Origin: Terebella lapidaria
Lineage: Eukaryota > Annelida > Polychaeta > Terebellida > Terebellidae
DNA: 64,000 nt
Direction of reading: 5' to 3'
NCBI GenBank assembly: GCA_949152475.1
Contig: OX424555.1
Span: 71,315,499 to 71,379,498, forward strand
The notes below the pieces were generated by a model. The model saw nothing but the letters and a program-made list of their open reading frames with translations, was not told the DNA's origin and did no database searches. Of the stretch, positions 1-12,970 are shown in pieces. Position 1 is the first letter of the stretch. Every line of letters begins with the position of its first letter. The position numbers were made by a program, and so were the translations under genes.

Positions 1-2755
1 GCCTGCTATGTCCGATGTAGCGGTATTATCAACACCCCGCCACTGTACGCCCAAGAAACCCTCGAGAACAAACAGCACGCGCTTCCTGTATTGCATTGCC
101 CTCAATCTCAACTCCCTATCTCACTTCACCACATACTTCATCTACCTTTGACGAGCAAATACTGCTAAATAGCTTATTGTCAAGCACAAATGCCGATGTA
201 TTGATCAAACCGTGTCCTTGTGGAACCACACGTGATGTGGTCCCCATACAGCCATTTATTTTATTGGCAGAAATTGCCAGCAAGGACGCCCCATCAAGAC
301 CATGCTTTATGCCTGTTTACATCCCGTGTATCAACCCATGGGGAACCCATTGACCCAGTACATATCACTCAGCAACCGCCACAAAAATACCCACCTCCAA
401 GAATGTCTTATAAAACATATTTGTTGCATTGATTGCCACACTTTATGTTCAAATTTCAGTAATACATCATATATTTTAGAGTCTAACATTGCCATAAATA
501 TATTCGATCATTTTAAAACAATAATAATTGCTTTGATCTGAAAAAAAATCGCCATCTAGACATATGTGCCAAATCCACCTTATTTGTTGAAATCAGTTGA
601 CAGGCCTACCTGTATATATAGTGATGGCGAGTATTTCAAATTTTGGCGAAATGCATATAAATCCTAAACCATGGGAGAACATGTATGGTCCTGCGCAGTG
701 GTGATGCGTTGCAGTAAGTGTGCTGTATACTATATCGATCTTCATTAGTTGTTCAGACCGTGTCTAACTGTGGACGATGACTTGGCAAAAACAAGCCGTC
801 TGATCACACACTGCAGTAATATATGAATTCACCCCCTTTTATAAGAAGACTATTATAAATTCCAGAACACAGCGGAATGTAGCCGTAATACTTACATAAG
901 TACATACATGTATATATGATGAGATATCTACCAATTAAACTCTATGTCATTCATGTCCTTACTACATACAGATTGATAACTATGAGTCAAACAAAGTACC
1001 ACATATTATGATCACTAATATTTGATTGCGTAACACTAAGTATCTAAGTATGAGGTCTTTGGTATGATGTCAATATTTTGAATAACTGCCACAAAGTGGT
1101 ATTAACGATAAGCCTAAGTAATACCATTAGCGCACCATTGTGTGTAATAGGATCATTACATAAAGCAGTTGATATTGACTTGTAGATTGTGTTCTATGAG
1201 CCACGATATGAATCATGATGAATTCCACATGTATAACGGTGATTGGTAAAGATAAGGTTAAGCTGTGTGCGATTGCATTCCGTTGCTGAACTGACATCAA
1301 TATACGTGTAGATCTACTGAAATGTGGCTTTTTCATTGGCTGCCTACTCTAGTCACAAGTAATATTTGTGGATATTCATTGTTGGAAATTTGTCGATAAA
1401 TACAAAATAAGTTAACTAATAACATCACATACCTATAATATCGCGGATCTATGTCAATCACCGAACTGATTGCGTGATCTCAACTGCGTGAATGACCATC
1501 ATAGCCTATTCATGTACTAAACCATCGTCATTTTATGGTAAAACACAACTTTACAAACGGAAGCACATACCTCAGATATCCATGGTAGCTCTAACGACCA
1601 CGGCCAGCGACCTAGTTCGGGGATCCCTTTCGACTAGACTACCCTAGTCAAGGTGAGGCCGAGTGACCACTTGTTCTGCATTGCCACCCTATCTAAACAC
1701 CCGGCACCGCTGGAGAACAGTAGGACTGTCATTGAGTCCGGCCTCGGGTCTTCAAGTTTCACACTGCCGAGTCAACATGCAGACAGGCCGTCAGTGGTCC
1801 ACGTCGTGAATGGAGTCCGTCCCCGCCTTTGATTGGCATATGACGTATCTCGCTCACAGCGCGACTGGCGCCTGTTCTCTCGTTCGCTAAGGGTATCGAC
1901 TGGTTAACACAGAAACGTTTGAACAAGTTCACGGTGCCAAGCGCACGTCCTCCTTATAAGAAACGAACTACTGACTTATCCGCACTCAAGTTTTCTGCAA
2001 ATATTGACGACAGTTCGTTGATTTTGTCATATGTTATTGTACGAAGAACATTGTATAACCCCCGAATATAAGCACTGGAATCAAATACAAGGTCACTGTG
2101 AAAGCCAAACGTTAATGTGACACATTAGTATCCTCTGCCACGGTTATATAAAAACAACAAGAACTGTACAAATAACATCATTATATGTATGGTGTGATTG
2201 CTGTTCCTGAAAAGGGCAACTTTACGAAATTACTCACATATATGCTCAAAACCTCGTCGATCAATTTATTTATTTTGGTTGTATGAATAATTAGTGTACA
2301 TATCATGGCAAATGTAAATTTTCATTTTGATGTCTCGCGAATAGCGTCTACGACGTGATAATCATATTTTTCACCGCTATGAGATAGAGTTAGAACCACT
2401 TGTGATAGGGCCTACTGATAAGCATGGTATTGAGATCCTCGGGATTCAGAGAGTATCATTTGAAATCGCCGTAAATGATTTCATGAACTGTTATTCGAGG
2501 GGAAATGTGGCCTTATCCTAGTAGAATTAGTAGATGCACAGTATAAATGCAAACTATTCTGGTATTTAAATGCATTAATTCAAAGAGAAAATCGGAACAT
2601 ATAAAAACATTAATGTTTGGTGGTGACACCCTGTATAGGCTTATTGTAGCGATTTATCTTTGTGATCCGCGATTCACATGGAATATATGTGTCAACCTAT
2701 TACCGCTTATAACAAGATTTTCATGATTACAATAAAAAGCCTAACATCAAACACT
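1..2755. other. Intergenic sequence, no recognised gene
   Basis: Open frames here are short and resemble no family I recognise. The left half is AT-rich. A CpG-richer island lies at about 1571-1960 and is listed separately as a possible promoter and first exon. A short hairpin built on ACCACA/TGTGGT is present near 223-241. Nothing else can be supported. Confidence 0.5.
1571..1870 (-). promoter_or_regulatory. Possible leftward promoter and non-coding first exon
   Basis: Read on the minus strand, a CpG-rich block begins near 1870 with a CCAAT box, a GC-box-like AGGCGGGGACGG and a CRE-like ACGTCAT. It ends at 1571 in a strong splice-donor context, CTGAG|GTATGTGC. The only ATG close to the donor opens a three-codon frame (ATG GAT ATC TGA), so the exon would be 5' UTR. 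The gene body would lie left of the window. This is inferred from signals only; no coding match supports it, and chance donor sites are common. Confidence 0.25.
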
Positions 2756-2872
2756 TTCGGAATAGAAACAAAGCCCGACCAAACTTTTATATCTGAAGCC
2801 ACACTGGTGTCATCAGGGGCAGACAGTGTGTAAATATAGTTGTTTCTACTGTACACCAGATGGAATTAATGC
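2756..2872 (-). repeat. Dispersed repeat R1, copy A
   Basis: On the minus strand this reads CCATCTGGTGTACAG, then CACACTGTCTGCCCCTGATG and a tail GGTCGGGCTTTGTTTCTATT. The same order of blocks occurs at 19557-19660 on the plus strand, and partly at 11845-11910 and 44883-44932. It is a short non-coding interspersed repeat, perhaps a SINE or the tail of a LINE. I see neither a clear Pol III promoter nor target duplications. Confidence 0.6.
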
Positions 2873-5454
2873 ACAACTGCCCAACAGAGAAAACATCTTA
2901 GGACTGAAAGTCACTGGATCAATATAAAATCATTTTCAAGTGGACATTTTGTTATTTTTTTATTTGAAGTGACTGGCCATGAAGTGATGCTCATGTCACG
3001 CCAAGAAGTGACCAAAGTGTGATTTGATACGAGTTCGCAAATGTTAGTCGTGCGCATGACATCATGCCTAAACTCCGGGGGCAGGTACCCAGTAATCCAA
3101 ACTGAGCTTTCATTGCAATGCCGATCAAGAAACCATGGGTTTCTGATACTATGTATAGGCATATACGCTCGGTAGCCTCAAGTGACGCCTTTCTGTAGCG
3201 CCAGTTCGTGCGCATGGAATACCCTACCCGATAGGAATTCCCCCGCCAAAAATACGTCGTGAACCTAAAATGATATTTTTACCCCCAGTATGGCGCAGGG
3301 ATTTTCCGGAGGGTCATAAATGTTAAGCTGAAAAATCTAGTTCTAGGTTTTCCGGAAATATTCTCATGGTGTGTGGTAAATAATTTCCACGGAGAGAAAA
3401 AAAGTCCTGATGCCTCAGAATCTTGGATTCCTATTAGATTATTCGCAACGAGACAAAATGAGTAAGCACAAAGATACGGAAAAAACTGTTATCGGACAAG
3501 CACTCTCCAAGGTAAGCGACATTAATTACTCGTGACCTGGCGTAATTACGAGTGATATATAACATGATATAAACCACCGTATGAGGGCACCATACTGTCA
3601 CATATCAACAAATAATATATCCTTGGCAAACACTAATAAATAATAATGGTCCTCTTGAGTGGGCCCTCCACGCGTGCAAGTGGCCACATACTTGTCACCA
3701 GTAACCGACACTTGAGCACGTTATTCGATTTCATAATTCTATTCAATGTTGGAAGCAACAAGTGCTCCTGTACCCGACTGAACCAGATACATTACGATTC
3801 CGCTCGTGTGAAAAAAAAACCCTCATATATTCAATGTGCAACCCCTACGGGTGATCGAACGCGCTAAGTACATGTACATGCTCTGTGGGTTTGCCAGATA
3901 TTGTCGCATTGCTCTGGACGCCACATGTGACAAACACAGCCTCAATACATGACACAATAACACCCCCATGACGATTTAATCCCACGTGATGTGTGACCGT
4001 CAAACTTGACCTCAATTGATGTCAATTAAAATTTGTTAGGTAGCGTCCTTCACGCGCCTTTGAAGTGAATCTTTAGCATGTTTAGTGGGTTAGAATATGG
4101 AACACATCTAATGCATTCACTTTTGTGTGTTATATTGTGAAAAATTACAAAATGTTTACTGATGTTCAAGAAAGGTTTTTATTGTTTCGTGGATCGACCT
4201 TCTAACTTGATTCCGCAAGAAACCTGATATAACAACCTACCATGTCTAATCTAATTTCAATATAAATGTCGGTTTCCGTTTGATCAGATTCAGTGGATTG
4301 ACATTGGGATTACGCCACAGTTTCAACATGTTCAATGAATCAAACATTTACACACATGCCAACGGAAGGCTGAGATTAGTAATATAGAATAATAAAATGT
4401 ACATTTAACTATGGTAAGAAAATGCATACAATGCCGAAGTACTTAATTTCAACTTGAAATATGCGCTATACTGTCACTCATAGTATGAGTGTCATTCCTA
4501 CACATGTTGACAATTTACATGGCTGATTACATTCACAGAAAAATCAAATACTTGACTTTGAATATTTTTTAGTGCGTTGCTCATAACCAAGCAATGATAA
4601 GTACCATATAAATCATATTGTAAGAAAAGGTTAAAACATACATTGTGGTTTCACAATTTTATTACATGTAGCAAAGCTTCAATTCCTGGAAAGAAAATCA
4701 TTGTTATTATTGTATTTCATTCAGTAATGCTAATAAAATCATTGTTGTGAATATCTTGGAGAATCGGAGAATCATAAGAATCCATGCAATGAAAATCACA
4801 CTCATTGACTTTGTATATTCCAGTTCAGGGAATTTTATCGTGCAGGATTTCGATCCCAGCTAAATGCTTCTGTCGCCGCCTGGCACATGTGGACCCGTCT
4901 TTAAGTCTACATGGTCTATGTCATTCCCAATAATGACGAATCTACAACGAGCAGACAAACTGTCTCGCAGTATTTGGTTTTGATGGTGCCCATAGACTAT
5001 GCCTGCAGTCTTGAGACGATACCACGTTATATCTATTATATTTTAAACATATTTCATTTACAACTTATCTTCATTAACATGGAGTGTATTTAATGACATT
5101 ATGAAATGTTCAAAATGTATATTTATATAATGCATGTACGTATTCCTCAAGATAATGATGATGTCAATGGAAAACCTAAAATGGCAAAGGTTTCGAAATA
5201 GAAATTTATTGTACCTACAGTATTATTCTCATAAAAATCCACATTAGCGTCATCATGGGCAGAAAGAATGTAATCAAAATTTTGTCCCGAATGGCTGAAA
5301 ACGAGGACAATTTCACTAGGACAGTGAATATATAGTATGGTAATTCGAACGCATTACTATCCTTATTTGTGCCGACACCGTCCAATTTGGAAGGTTAATA
5401 ATCGATGGGTATTCATGCAACAACTGACCTAGAGTTAAATTTACTCCGGATTTA
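2873..5454. other. Intergenic sequence with one weak R1-like fragment
   Basis: No recognisable coding region. At 5217-5275 the minus strand carries a degraded version of the R1 core (CTGCCCATGATGACGCTAAT). Two places with weak tRNA B-box resemblance, near 3860 and 4850, were judged unsupported. The rest is AT-rich unique-looking sequence. Confidence 0.5.
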
Positions 5455-5539
5455 GGGGCCGGTCATTATTTATCAGGTGGGGGGGTTGGGTAAAATTAGC
5501 CCAATGGGCTAGAAAGGTTACCGGAGAAATATACAGAGT

Positions 5540-6830
5540 TAAGCCGAGAAAGTTGAAGGTCAAATTCAAGGTGACCACTGAAATCGCCATATCTCTAACC
5601 TTGAAAATGGGATCAAAGGTTAAATTCTAGATCACCAAACTATTCAGCATACATCATTTCCTATGTGTTCACTATGGACCCCTAAGATGTAAATTTGATA
5701 ATAAGCGAGATATAAGCCATTTTGTAATCTGACTTTGAAAATAAAATGACTGACCTTGAAATTTAGGTCAAAGGTCAAATTCAATATCATTAAAATATTC
5801 AGAATATATCATTTCCTATATGTTCACAATTGATTCCTAAGCTGTAATGTCGATAATAAGCGAGATATTAGCCATTTTGTCCTGTTGACCTTGAAAATGA
5901 GATCAAAAGTCAAATTCAAGGTCACTAGAATATTCAGCATATATCATTTCCTATATGTTCACAATTTACTTCTAAGCTGTAAAGGTGCTAATAATCAAGA
6001 TATTGGCCATTTTGTCCTGTGACCTTGAAAATGAGGTCAAAGGTCAAATTCAAGGTCATGAGAATATTCAGCATATATCATTTCCTATATGTTCACAATT
6101 GATTCCTAAGCTGTAAAGTCGATAATAAGCGAGATATTAGCAATTTTGTCCTGTGACCTTGGAAATGAGGTCAAAGGTCAAATTCAAGGTCATGAGAATA
6201 TTCAGCATATATCATTTCCTATATGTTCACAATTGATTCCTAAGCTGTAAAGTCGATAATAAGCGAGATATTAGCCATTTTGTCATTTGACCTTGAAAAT
6301 GAGGTCAAAGGTCAAATTCAAGGTCATGAGAATTTTCAGCATATATCATTTCCTATATGTTCACAATTGATTCCTAAGCTGTAAAGTCGCTAATGAGCAA
6401 GATATTGGCCGTTTTGTCCTGTGACCTTGAAAACGAGGTCAAAGGTCAAATTCAAGGTCACGAAAATATTCAGCATATATCATTTCCTATATGTTCACAA
6501 TTGATTCCTAAACTGTAAAGTCGATAATAAGCGAGATATTAGCCATTTTGTCATGTGACCTTGAAAATGAGGTCAAAGGTCAAATTCAAGGTCACAAGAC
6601 TATTCAGCATATATCATTTCCTATATGTTCACAGCTGATTCCTAGGCTGTAAAGTCGATAATAAGCGAGATATTAGCCATTTTGTCCTGTGACCTTGAAA
6701 ATGAGGTCAAAAGTCAAATTCAAGGTCACGAGAATATTCAGCATATATCATTTCCTATATGTCCACAATTCATTCCTAGTCTCTAATTTCAATATTAAGT
6801 GAGATATTAGGCTTAATGTGTCCCATTATA
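5540..6830. repeat. 134-bp tandem array rich in AGGTCA half-sites
   Basis: About ten head-to-tail units recur every 134 bp (for example the GTGACC start at 6019, 6153 and 6287). Each unit carries TGACCTTGA, then AGGTCAAAGGTCA, then TTCAAGGTCA, followed by an AT-rich part with CATATATCATTTCC and TAAGCTGTAAAGTCG. A further unit lies at 7285-7425, after a two-copy 234-bp repeat. The central motif is a DR1 (two AGGTCA separated by one base), and the flanking motifs are inverted TCAAGGTCA sites, known as monomer sites for ERR/SF-1-type receptors. The array is non-coding. A related array lies at 60945-62320. Confidence 0.85.
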
Positions 6831-7285
6831 AAGCATAGGAGAATTTAACATGGGAAAGTCCCATTTGGGCCGAGTTTGGGCCCAAAATGGCCCACTTCGA
6901 GCGATTCAAGCGCAACGAAATTTATACATGTCACAGGGGCACATATGGGGAGTGTTATGCATCAATAAAAAAAAAAGTTACTGAACAGATTTTGAGAAAA
7001 TGGCCGCCAAAGTCCAAAATCAGGCATTTTTCGTCGAAAACGGCCGCCATTTTGAAAAAATTATAAAGCATAGGAAAATTTAACATGGGAAAGTCACATT
7101 TGGGCCGAGTTTGGGCCCAAAATGGCCCACTTCAAGCGATTCAAGCGCAACGAAATTTATACATGTCACAGGGGTACATATGAGGAGTGTTTTTCATCAA
7201 TAAGAAAAAAAAGTTACTGAACAGATTTTGAGAAAACGACCGTCGAAGTCCAAAATTGGCCATTTTTCGACGAAAACGGCCGCTC
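6826..7285 (+). repeat. Two-copy 234-bp tandem repeat
   Basis: Copies start at 6826 and 7060 with TTATAAAGCATAGG, and share TTTGGGCCGAGTTTGGGCCC and AACAGATTTTGAGAAAA. They sit between units of the 134-bp array inside the Harbinger-like element. The copies differ by scattered substitutions, so the duplication is not very recent. Pieces of similar wording (CAGATTTGAGAAAA near CCCAAAG) recur at 48035-48070, which suggests a wider repeat family. Confidence 0.75.
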
Positions 7286-7685
7286 TGACCTTGAAACCAA
7301 GGTCAGAGGTCAAATTCAAGGTCACGACAATATTCAGCATATATCATTTCCTATATGTCCACAATTGATTCCTAGTCTCTAATCTCAATATTAAGTGAGA
7401 TATTAGGCTTTAATGTGTCCCAAAATTTATAATTTTATCAAGGGTTAAAGGCTCCTATTTTGCTCCTATTCAACAATTTTCAGGAGCCAATTTGCTCATA
7501 GAAGCATATTTCAATATAACTTTACAGATTTTGTTCAGCCAATTGGCTCGTGAGGTATATTGCCTGGTAGCAAATCTGAAATGTTATGAGCCTATGGCTA
7601 CCCACAAGTGGCAATTCTGAGCCCTGATGTGCATTGATCAACGCTCATCACTCAGATTGAAACATTGTCACCAAGAATCAACGTT

Positions 7686-7738
7686 GGACCTAACGGAGCA
7701 GCACTACAATCTAACGGACCTAACGGAGCAGCACTACA
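7686..7738 (+). repeat. 30-bp direct duplication
   Basis: GGACCTAACGGAGCAGCACT occurs at 7686 and again at 7716, with period 30. It lies in the part of the Harbinger-like element that resembles no repeat seen elsewhere in the window. Small local duplication. Confidence 0.7.
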
Positions 7739-8667
7739 GCTGAATACGGTGCCAGCAAAGACGAACTTAGATCAGCAGGGTCCTGTCACAAACAAACCAC
7801 GGATCAACCAGTTCATACCACCCTGAGCAACATAGCATCCCTTCCGATGAACCCGAACTAGCATGTCAGAATCACAGACCGGTTTTCCACTCAAAATTTT
7901 GTCAACACATGATCCCACTGAGGATATTCCCCAAAGACCTCAGGACTATCACAAACCACCATGTAAAAGATATGGATCTTTATACACAGAATGGCAAAAT
8001 AGTCCTGGATCGCCCCGGATGACCAGGGTAGGGAATCTGACTCACATGATTTGGATGATGGCAGAACATTATGAGCCCATCATAGAGCCAACACAGACCT
8101 GATTCAAGACTAAAAAAAAACCAGTTCTGAATGGCCTGATTCACCAAATCTTCCCAGCTCATCAATGATATGTGGAAGAGCCCTGTATTTTTTTTTGCGA
8201 GTTTGCTATAGTGTCCAGTAAAAATCCAGTGAAAGTCCGTGAGGGTTTTCATACATTTTTTCCATTCCATCAAAAATTTCGGAGTCAAGGAATCAACTGA
8301 ATGATCTTTGACCTAGGTCTCGAGTGTTTCAAGTGGGCTTCGAAACGATGGGTTGTTAAGTGCCCATATGTAGTATGCATACGAGTAATAATTGTTGTAA
8401 TGGCATTCACACCTGAAGCGAAGTAATGGTGGATACACGAAGAGCGCAAATAATAATATTCACTGACCTTATAGAATCATATATTTGCGACAAAAGTCAC
8501 AATTGTTTCAATAGAAATGGGGATTGGGGGGTCATACTTTAATTTTGGATCTCGGTGGGGGGTCATAGATTGGTTTTCGATATCGGTGGGGGGGTCAAAC
8601 TTTGAAAACTCATTTCTCGGAAAAACCATCCAACCCCCCCACCCAGTAAATAATGACCGGCCCCTTA

Positions 8668-11600
8668 TTATTGGGGTCATCAGAATCTTGTTGTGTTAGT
8701 GGCAATAAGTCGATACAGAGCTTGTTGCCCACGTTAACAACACGTCTAAGTGCATCATAAATGACAATAACGATTGTAAATGTCTGAGGTGCAATATATT
8801 CCGATACATGTAAGTTTTTTTTCTAGTACAACATTGGGCAATGCGTTTATCATGTTTATTGAAGATTTATACTTATATTTATCTATCTAAGCAGTACCAG
8901 CATGCATCATAACTAACTCTTGCAAATGGCAAGCATTCTTTTCATCAATTTTAGGATAATCCACTTCGCAATTTTCGCAATTTTTCTGCTGCTAAGGCAT
9001 CCAATAGTATGTGTACACCAGACTGGGTTTAAAGTTAGTAAGTCCAAGTTATTAATCATCACATTGATGTATGTATACGCACTGTCATGAGGAGAAGTCT
9101 ACACCATATATCTCATATATCCGATCATAATATGACATAGAAATTTTATTAGTGGTAAATATACGTGGATTGTACGATATCATCAAGAAAATAGGCACGT
9201 TATGATCTAGATACTGTAACTGTTTCACAGATTAAGTATTTTTTGGCAATTCGTTTTGCCTTCTGTGCGTCCAGTCTACCTTGCAAATCTCAACCTCATT
9301 TTATTGTGTTCTGTACGAACGTCATGAACATTATGATTTCCATGCAACGTCACACAAGAACTGGAAAGTTATACTATGGAACATTATGATACTATTATCC
9401 ATAGATAGACAATCCAGCAGTTGGGCTCATACAGTATGAGGACTTTGTTTATCGAAGTGCCCAGCTAGTCTCTAAACTACTGCGACAAGGATATGTTTTA
9501 TCAAGACTTATAGCTGCTTTTAGGAACTTCTATGGACATCATCATGATCTGGTTGATAAATACACCACATCCATGACTGCCATGCAACTAGGTCTATTTT
9601 CATGTTATTTTGGGGAATTCATGACCGGTGCCACTCGTGGGGCAGGAAATGCTCGTTCTTTCCGGAACACCTGATTCCACCACCTAATGGCCATATTTGG
9701 GGGTTCATGAGTTTCCCTGTCATTTTTGTTTTCTCTCACTTCGTATGCCTGATATGACTTTCTGTCGCCGGACTATGAGATTGGATAACGGACCATGCTT
9801 TACATAATATACTGGGTATACATAATACTGGGTATTGATTCTACGTCTATTACACAACGGTCATGATGCTAGTGTTTAAGATATTTAACATTTATCTATC
9901 AAAACAGAATATGTATTATAGTCTCAATTTTCTTCACAAGAACAACCCAGTGAACAATATGTCTACATCACCCTCAGCTCACATAAGCATCACAGATATC
10001 TCACGGGGTGAGATCGCTGTGATATCAATGTGTAACCCCACCACAACATAAAGCTGGCCTCACGGCTATGATATACTCACAACAAGCATATTAAATAGGA
10101 GCTTTACTCGTACGTAAGACATAAAGGCAGATTTCAAAAATAAATAAATAAAAAATAAAATGTGCCGTAAATTATGCGTATAGCCGCAAAAAATGTGCAA
10201 ATGGTATTTCATGACTGATTTCACGTGAAAGTAATCCATAACTCACGCGCACTGAAATACTGACTTTCAAAATTGATTAATATATTATTTAAATGTCGCA
10301 TAATTTCATTACATCATAGTGATATCGAATGAGGCATATCATGTTTTCGATGTTATATCTATCTATCTTTGGTCTCATTGTGACATCACATCGACCTCAC
10401 AGGATACTGGTCACAGTTCTAATGTCACTGATATCCATGTAGCATTACTAATCTGGTGTCATAAAACTGTGAAGTTCGAGTAAAATCACAGTGAAGTTGT
10501 AAGATGTCGTGGGTTGACTGGTAAGAATCATCTTATACGTGCATATATTACGTATATCATATTTGCATCACATTAACAATAATATCTTGTGTTGTGATGT
10601 TTTGAGTAATGTCGACTACCATCTATGTATATTCACACACACCGCATACAGAATACTCCAGAAGTAGTATTAAACTAAATCTAACCTCCAAATTTGAAAT
10701 GTGAACAGCTACATTGATTTTATGAAAATTGCTTTCAGCTGGCATTCGTTCTGGTCTAGCCCATATCCGATTAAAACGTGTTCACGAATTTATGAGACAT
10801 GCGTTTTCAGGTGCTCCTGGACAATGCTACATTCGCAATCCTATCTAGCATCATCACGTGAATTTGTTCAAAGCACTGGGTGCCAGTTTCAACCAGAAAG
10901 TAAAGATCAAGACGAATTTTGGCCCACCTGGAAATTTTTCATTGGCAAAATTGGTAAATTCATTATAATCACGCATCAGTAATACATAAATAAATAATTC
11001 AATGCAAAACATAATACACCACAGCCTCTCAGGAGGAGAAAACAATACTGGTGTCAGAATTTAATAAATGTACAGATGGAAGTGAGTTAGTCCAGTACGT
11101 GCAGGGAATTTGTAAGGAAGGGAATTTGTTCAGTACGTGTAGTCTGGACAGTTCAACCCATGTGTACCAATTTAATACGAAAATACAAAACAGTAAGTGA
11201 ATATTTCTGATCTGCTGATGGGAATACACAAATATGCATAAGTATTTAGAACGAACGTTCGTGAGCATAAGTTGTGTGTGAGTTTAGGTACCGATATGGT
11301 TTGATTACAACGGCTTGCAAGAGCATTCATTATCATCCGAAATGATATATTTATGCTGTATGTATTCCCAGTACGTCATTCTAAAGATCGGCGAGTATGA
11401 AATACCGATCTTGTGTAGCGCGGTGGACATATGGAAAAGTAGTAATTTGAAACTACTAACCAGGCATACTGGTGTATTTAAATTCACGATCGTCGAAGTA
11501 ACCACATTTGGTAGCAAAATTTTCATTGTTTACTTTGATAGCTGTCCTATGGAGCTGAAAAGCATCTCGAATACCGACGTAAATTAGTACTTTAGCATAT

Positions 11601-11844
11601 ATATATCATATTCGCATGACGTTATTTTTATTTCACTAGAATTGCAATGCCAGTGAGGTTACGGCAGCAGACCTGGACTTGACACAAATGTCTTTCTTTC
11701 GCATTCATTTGTATAAACTACGAATTCCCGAAAATATATAATACACATATAACACGTTACTTCATGCTTTTCTATTGATATGTATAAACAGTATAGCACA
11801 TTTCGATTTCACCAAAAACACTTATTATATTTTATTTCAAAATA
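8668..11844. other. Intergenic sequence, no recognised gene
   Basis: AT-rich sequence without recognisable coding regions; frames at 9863-10051, 10701-10982 and 11315-11587 have no family resemblance. An A/T simple run (AAATAAATAAATAAAAAATA) lies near 10138-10160, and a hairpin at 9990-10022 is listed separately. Confidence 0.5.
9990..10022. repeat. Imperfect 15-bp-arm hairpin
   Basis: TCACAGATATCTCAC and GTGAGATCGCTGTGA flank a GGG loop; 13 of 15 positions pair. It stands alone, with no T-tract or neighbouring gene that would make it a terminator. Function unknown. Confidence 0.5.
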
Positions 11845-11910
11845 ATCCGCTGATGACGCCAGTGTGTCTTTGGATAAACTAATTGGTCGGGCTTTGTTTC
11901 TATTGCAAAA
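11845..11910 (+). repeat. Dispersed repeat R1, copy B (partial)
   Basis: Shares the core TGATGACGCCAGTGTG and GGTCGGGCTTTGTTTCTATT with copy A, and the following TATTTTACGTTTG with copy C. The left part seen in copies A and C is not recognisable here. It lies just outside the left end of the 7.3-kb fold-back element, in the same orientation as copy C just outside the right end. Confidence 0.6.
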
Positions 11911-12549
11911 TGTCGTATTTTACGTTTGTTATTACCATCATCAAAATCTAGTTGTGTATTAGTGGTAATAGGTTAATACTTGCGTTCATACCACTGAGCC
12001 GGTGTCACTGCTGGTGGACGTTTAATCTGTCGCCGAGGATACCATAAACACAGTAGCCATTGGGCTAGTATAATCACTTATAGCCCAGTTGCCAAATATT
12101 TTCTTGTGAAGCATGTTTTGGTGTCATTATGAACTTCCTTTGTTGATTCTTCATCTCGGACCTTCCTGAGTCAGAACCAGCCGGGTGCCTCTTTGGCACC
12201 CTTGAGGAATTTTTTTCAGAGCCGATAAACAAAATGGCCGCCACCGAATTTACTTCTTTGACAATATCTTGGCTTCCGAGCCACTTAGAAACACAAACGT
12301 GGTTTTCACGGTCAAGGAATCCGACTATAATACTACCAAACTCGAATATATATATATAACAGCTTATCCGTTTTTCGAGATTGACTAACCTGCCATGGTG
12401 TTTGAAAAGATCTGGTTTTGTTCAAGTAATATGTATTTTCCACTTTAAAAAACAATCTTGTTTCCAATACTAGGTGCAGTGAATCAGGGGCAGTGAATTT
12501 ATAGTATTGACCCCACACAGGCTACATGGTTGTAACTGATCAAGTGTTG

Positions 12550-12970
12550 TGGCAACATTATGGGGGCGCTAACAAAACTTCATAGCTTGAGCAGCCATCA
12601 TCTCATCTTCCTGAACAGGTTCTCCCTTTGTATATTCGTTGCACCAATGTGGTCTAGTATTACAGCTCACAGAACTTTGAACATCAAATCTGTGGCGTCA
12701 CACAATCACACAACTGGAGGGTCTGATTGAGCAGCGGACTTCCACAACATTTGCCTTTGAGCACAATGTACATGCTGAACAAAGGCATTTTGTGATGGGG
12801 GCAATACCTTCAATTACGCAGCTGACCTGTTCTTCGAGTTTGCCATCTTCACCTTCCATACAGAACCGACATCACTTCCCAGTTTGTCACCATAACAGGC
12901 AGCACTGAAGGCAGTTGTTTCTGACATCAGGTTTGTTTCTTCTGTTCCTAGTTGACCAAGTAAGCTGATG
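12550..12970 (+). repeat. Left inner arm of the fold-back element
   Basis: Matches the reverse complement of 18890-19370 with many small differences. Anchors are GTGGCAACATTAT at 12550, TCTGATTGAGCAGCGGA near 12722, CCATCTTCACCTTCCATAC near 12842 and GTTTCTGACATCAGG near 12918. Confidence 0.65.

Larger units (their letters stand above)
5455..8664. mobile_element. Non-autonomous PIF/Harbinger-like TIR element
   Basis: The left end reads GGGGCCGGTCATTATTTA and the right end is its reverse complement. Similarity continues through a G-run block (GGTGGGGGGGTTGG), giving TIRs of about 35 bp. Both ends are flanked by TTA (5452-5454 and 8665-8667). A 3-bp TWA duplication with GG-starting TIRs is the usual signature of PIF/Harbinger transposons (family knowledge); the assignment is inferred because no DDE transposase or Myb-like partner is visible inside. 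The interior holds the 134-bp tandem array, a two-copy 234-bp repeat, and about 1 kb that may be captured host DNA. The two frames at 7863-8102 (plus) and 7980-8288 (minus) match nothing I know. Subterminal GGTGGGGGGTCA repeats sit near 8525-8600. Confidence 0.7.

Noticed and set aside
96-541. Three overlapping plus-strand frames at the window start
   Set aside because: No family resemblance, no splice or promoter support, and all three compete for the same bases.
4840-4905. tRNA-like B box (GGGATCGAAATCC on the minus strand) suggesting a tRNA or SINE
   Set aside because: No matching A box at the right distance and no cloverleaf could be drawn.
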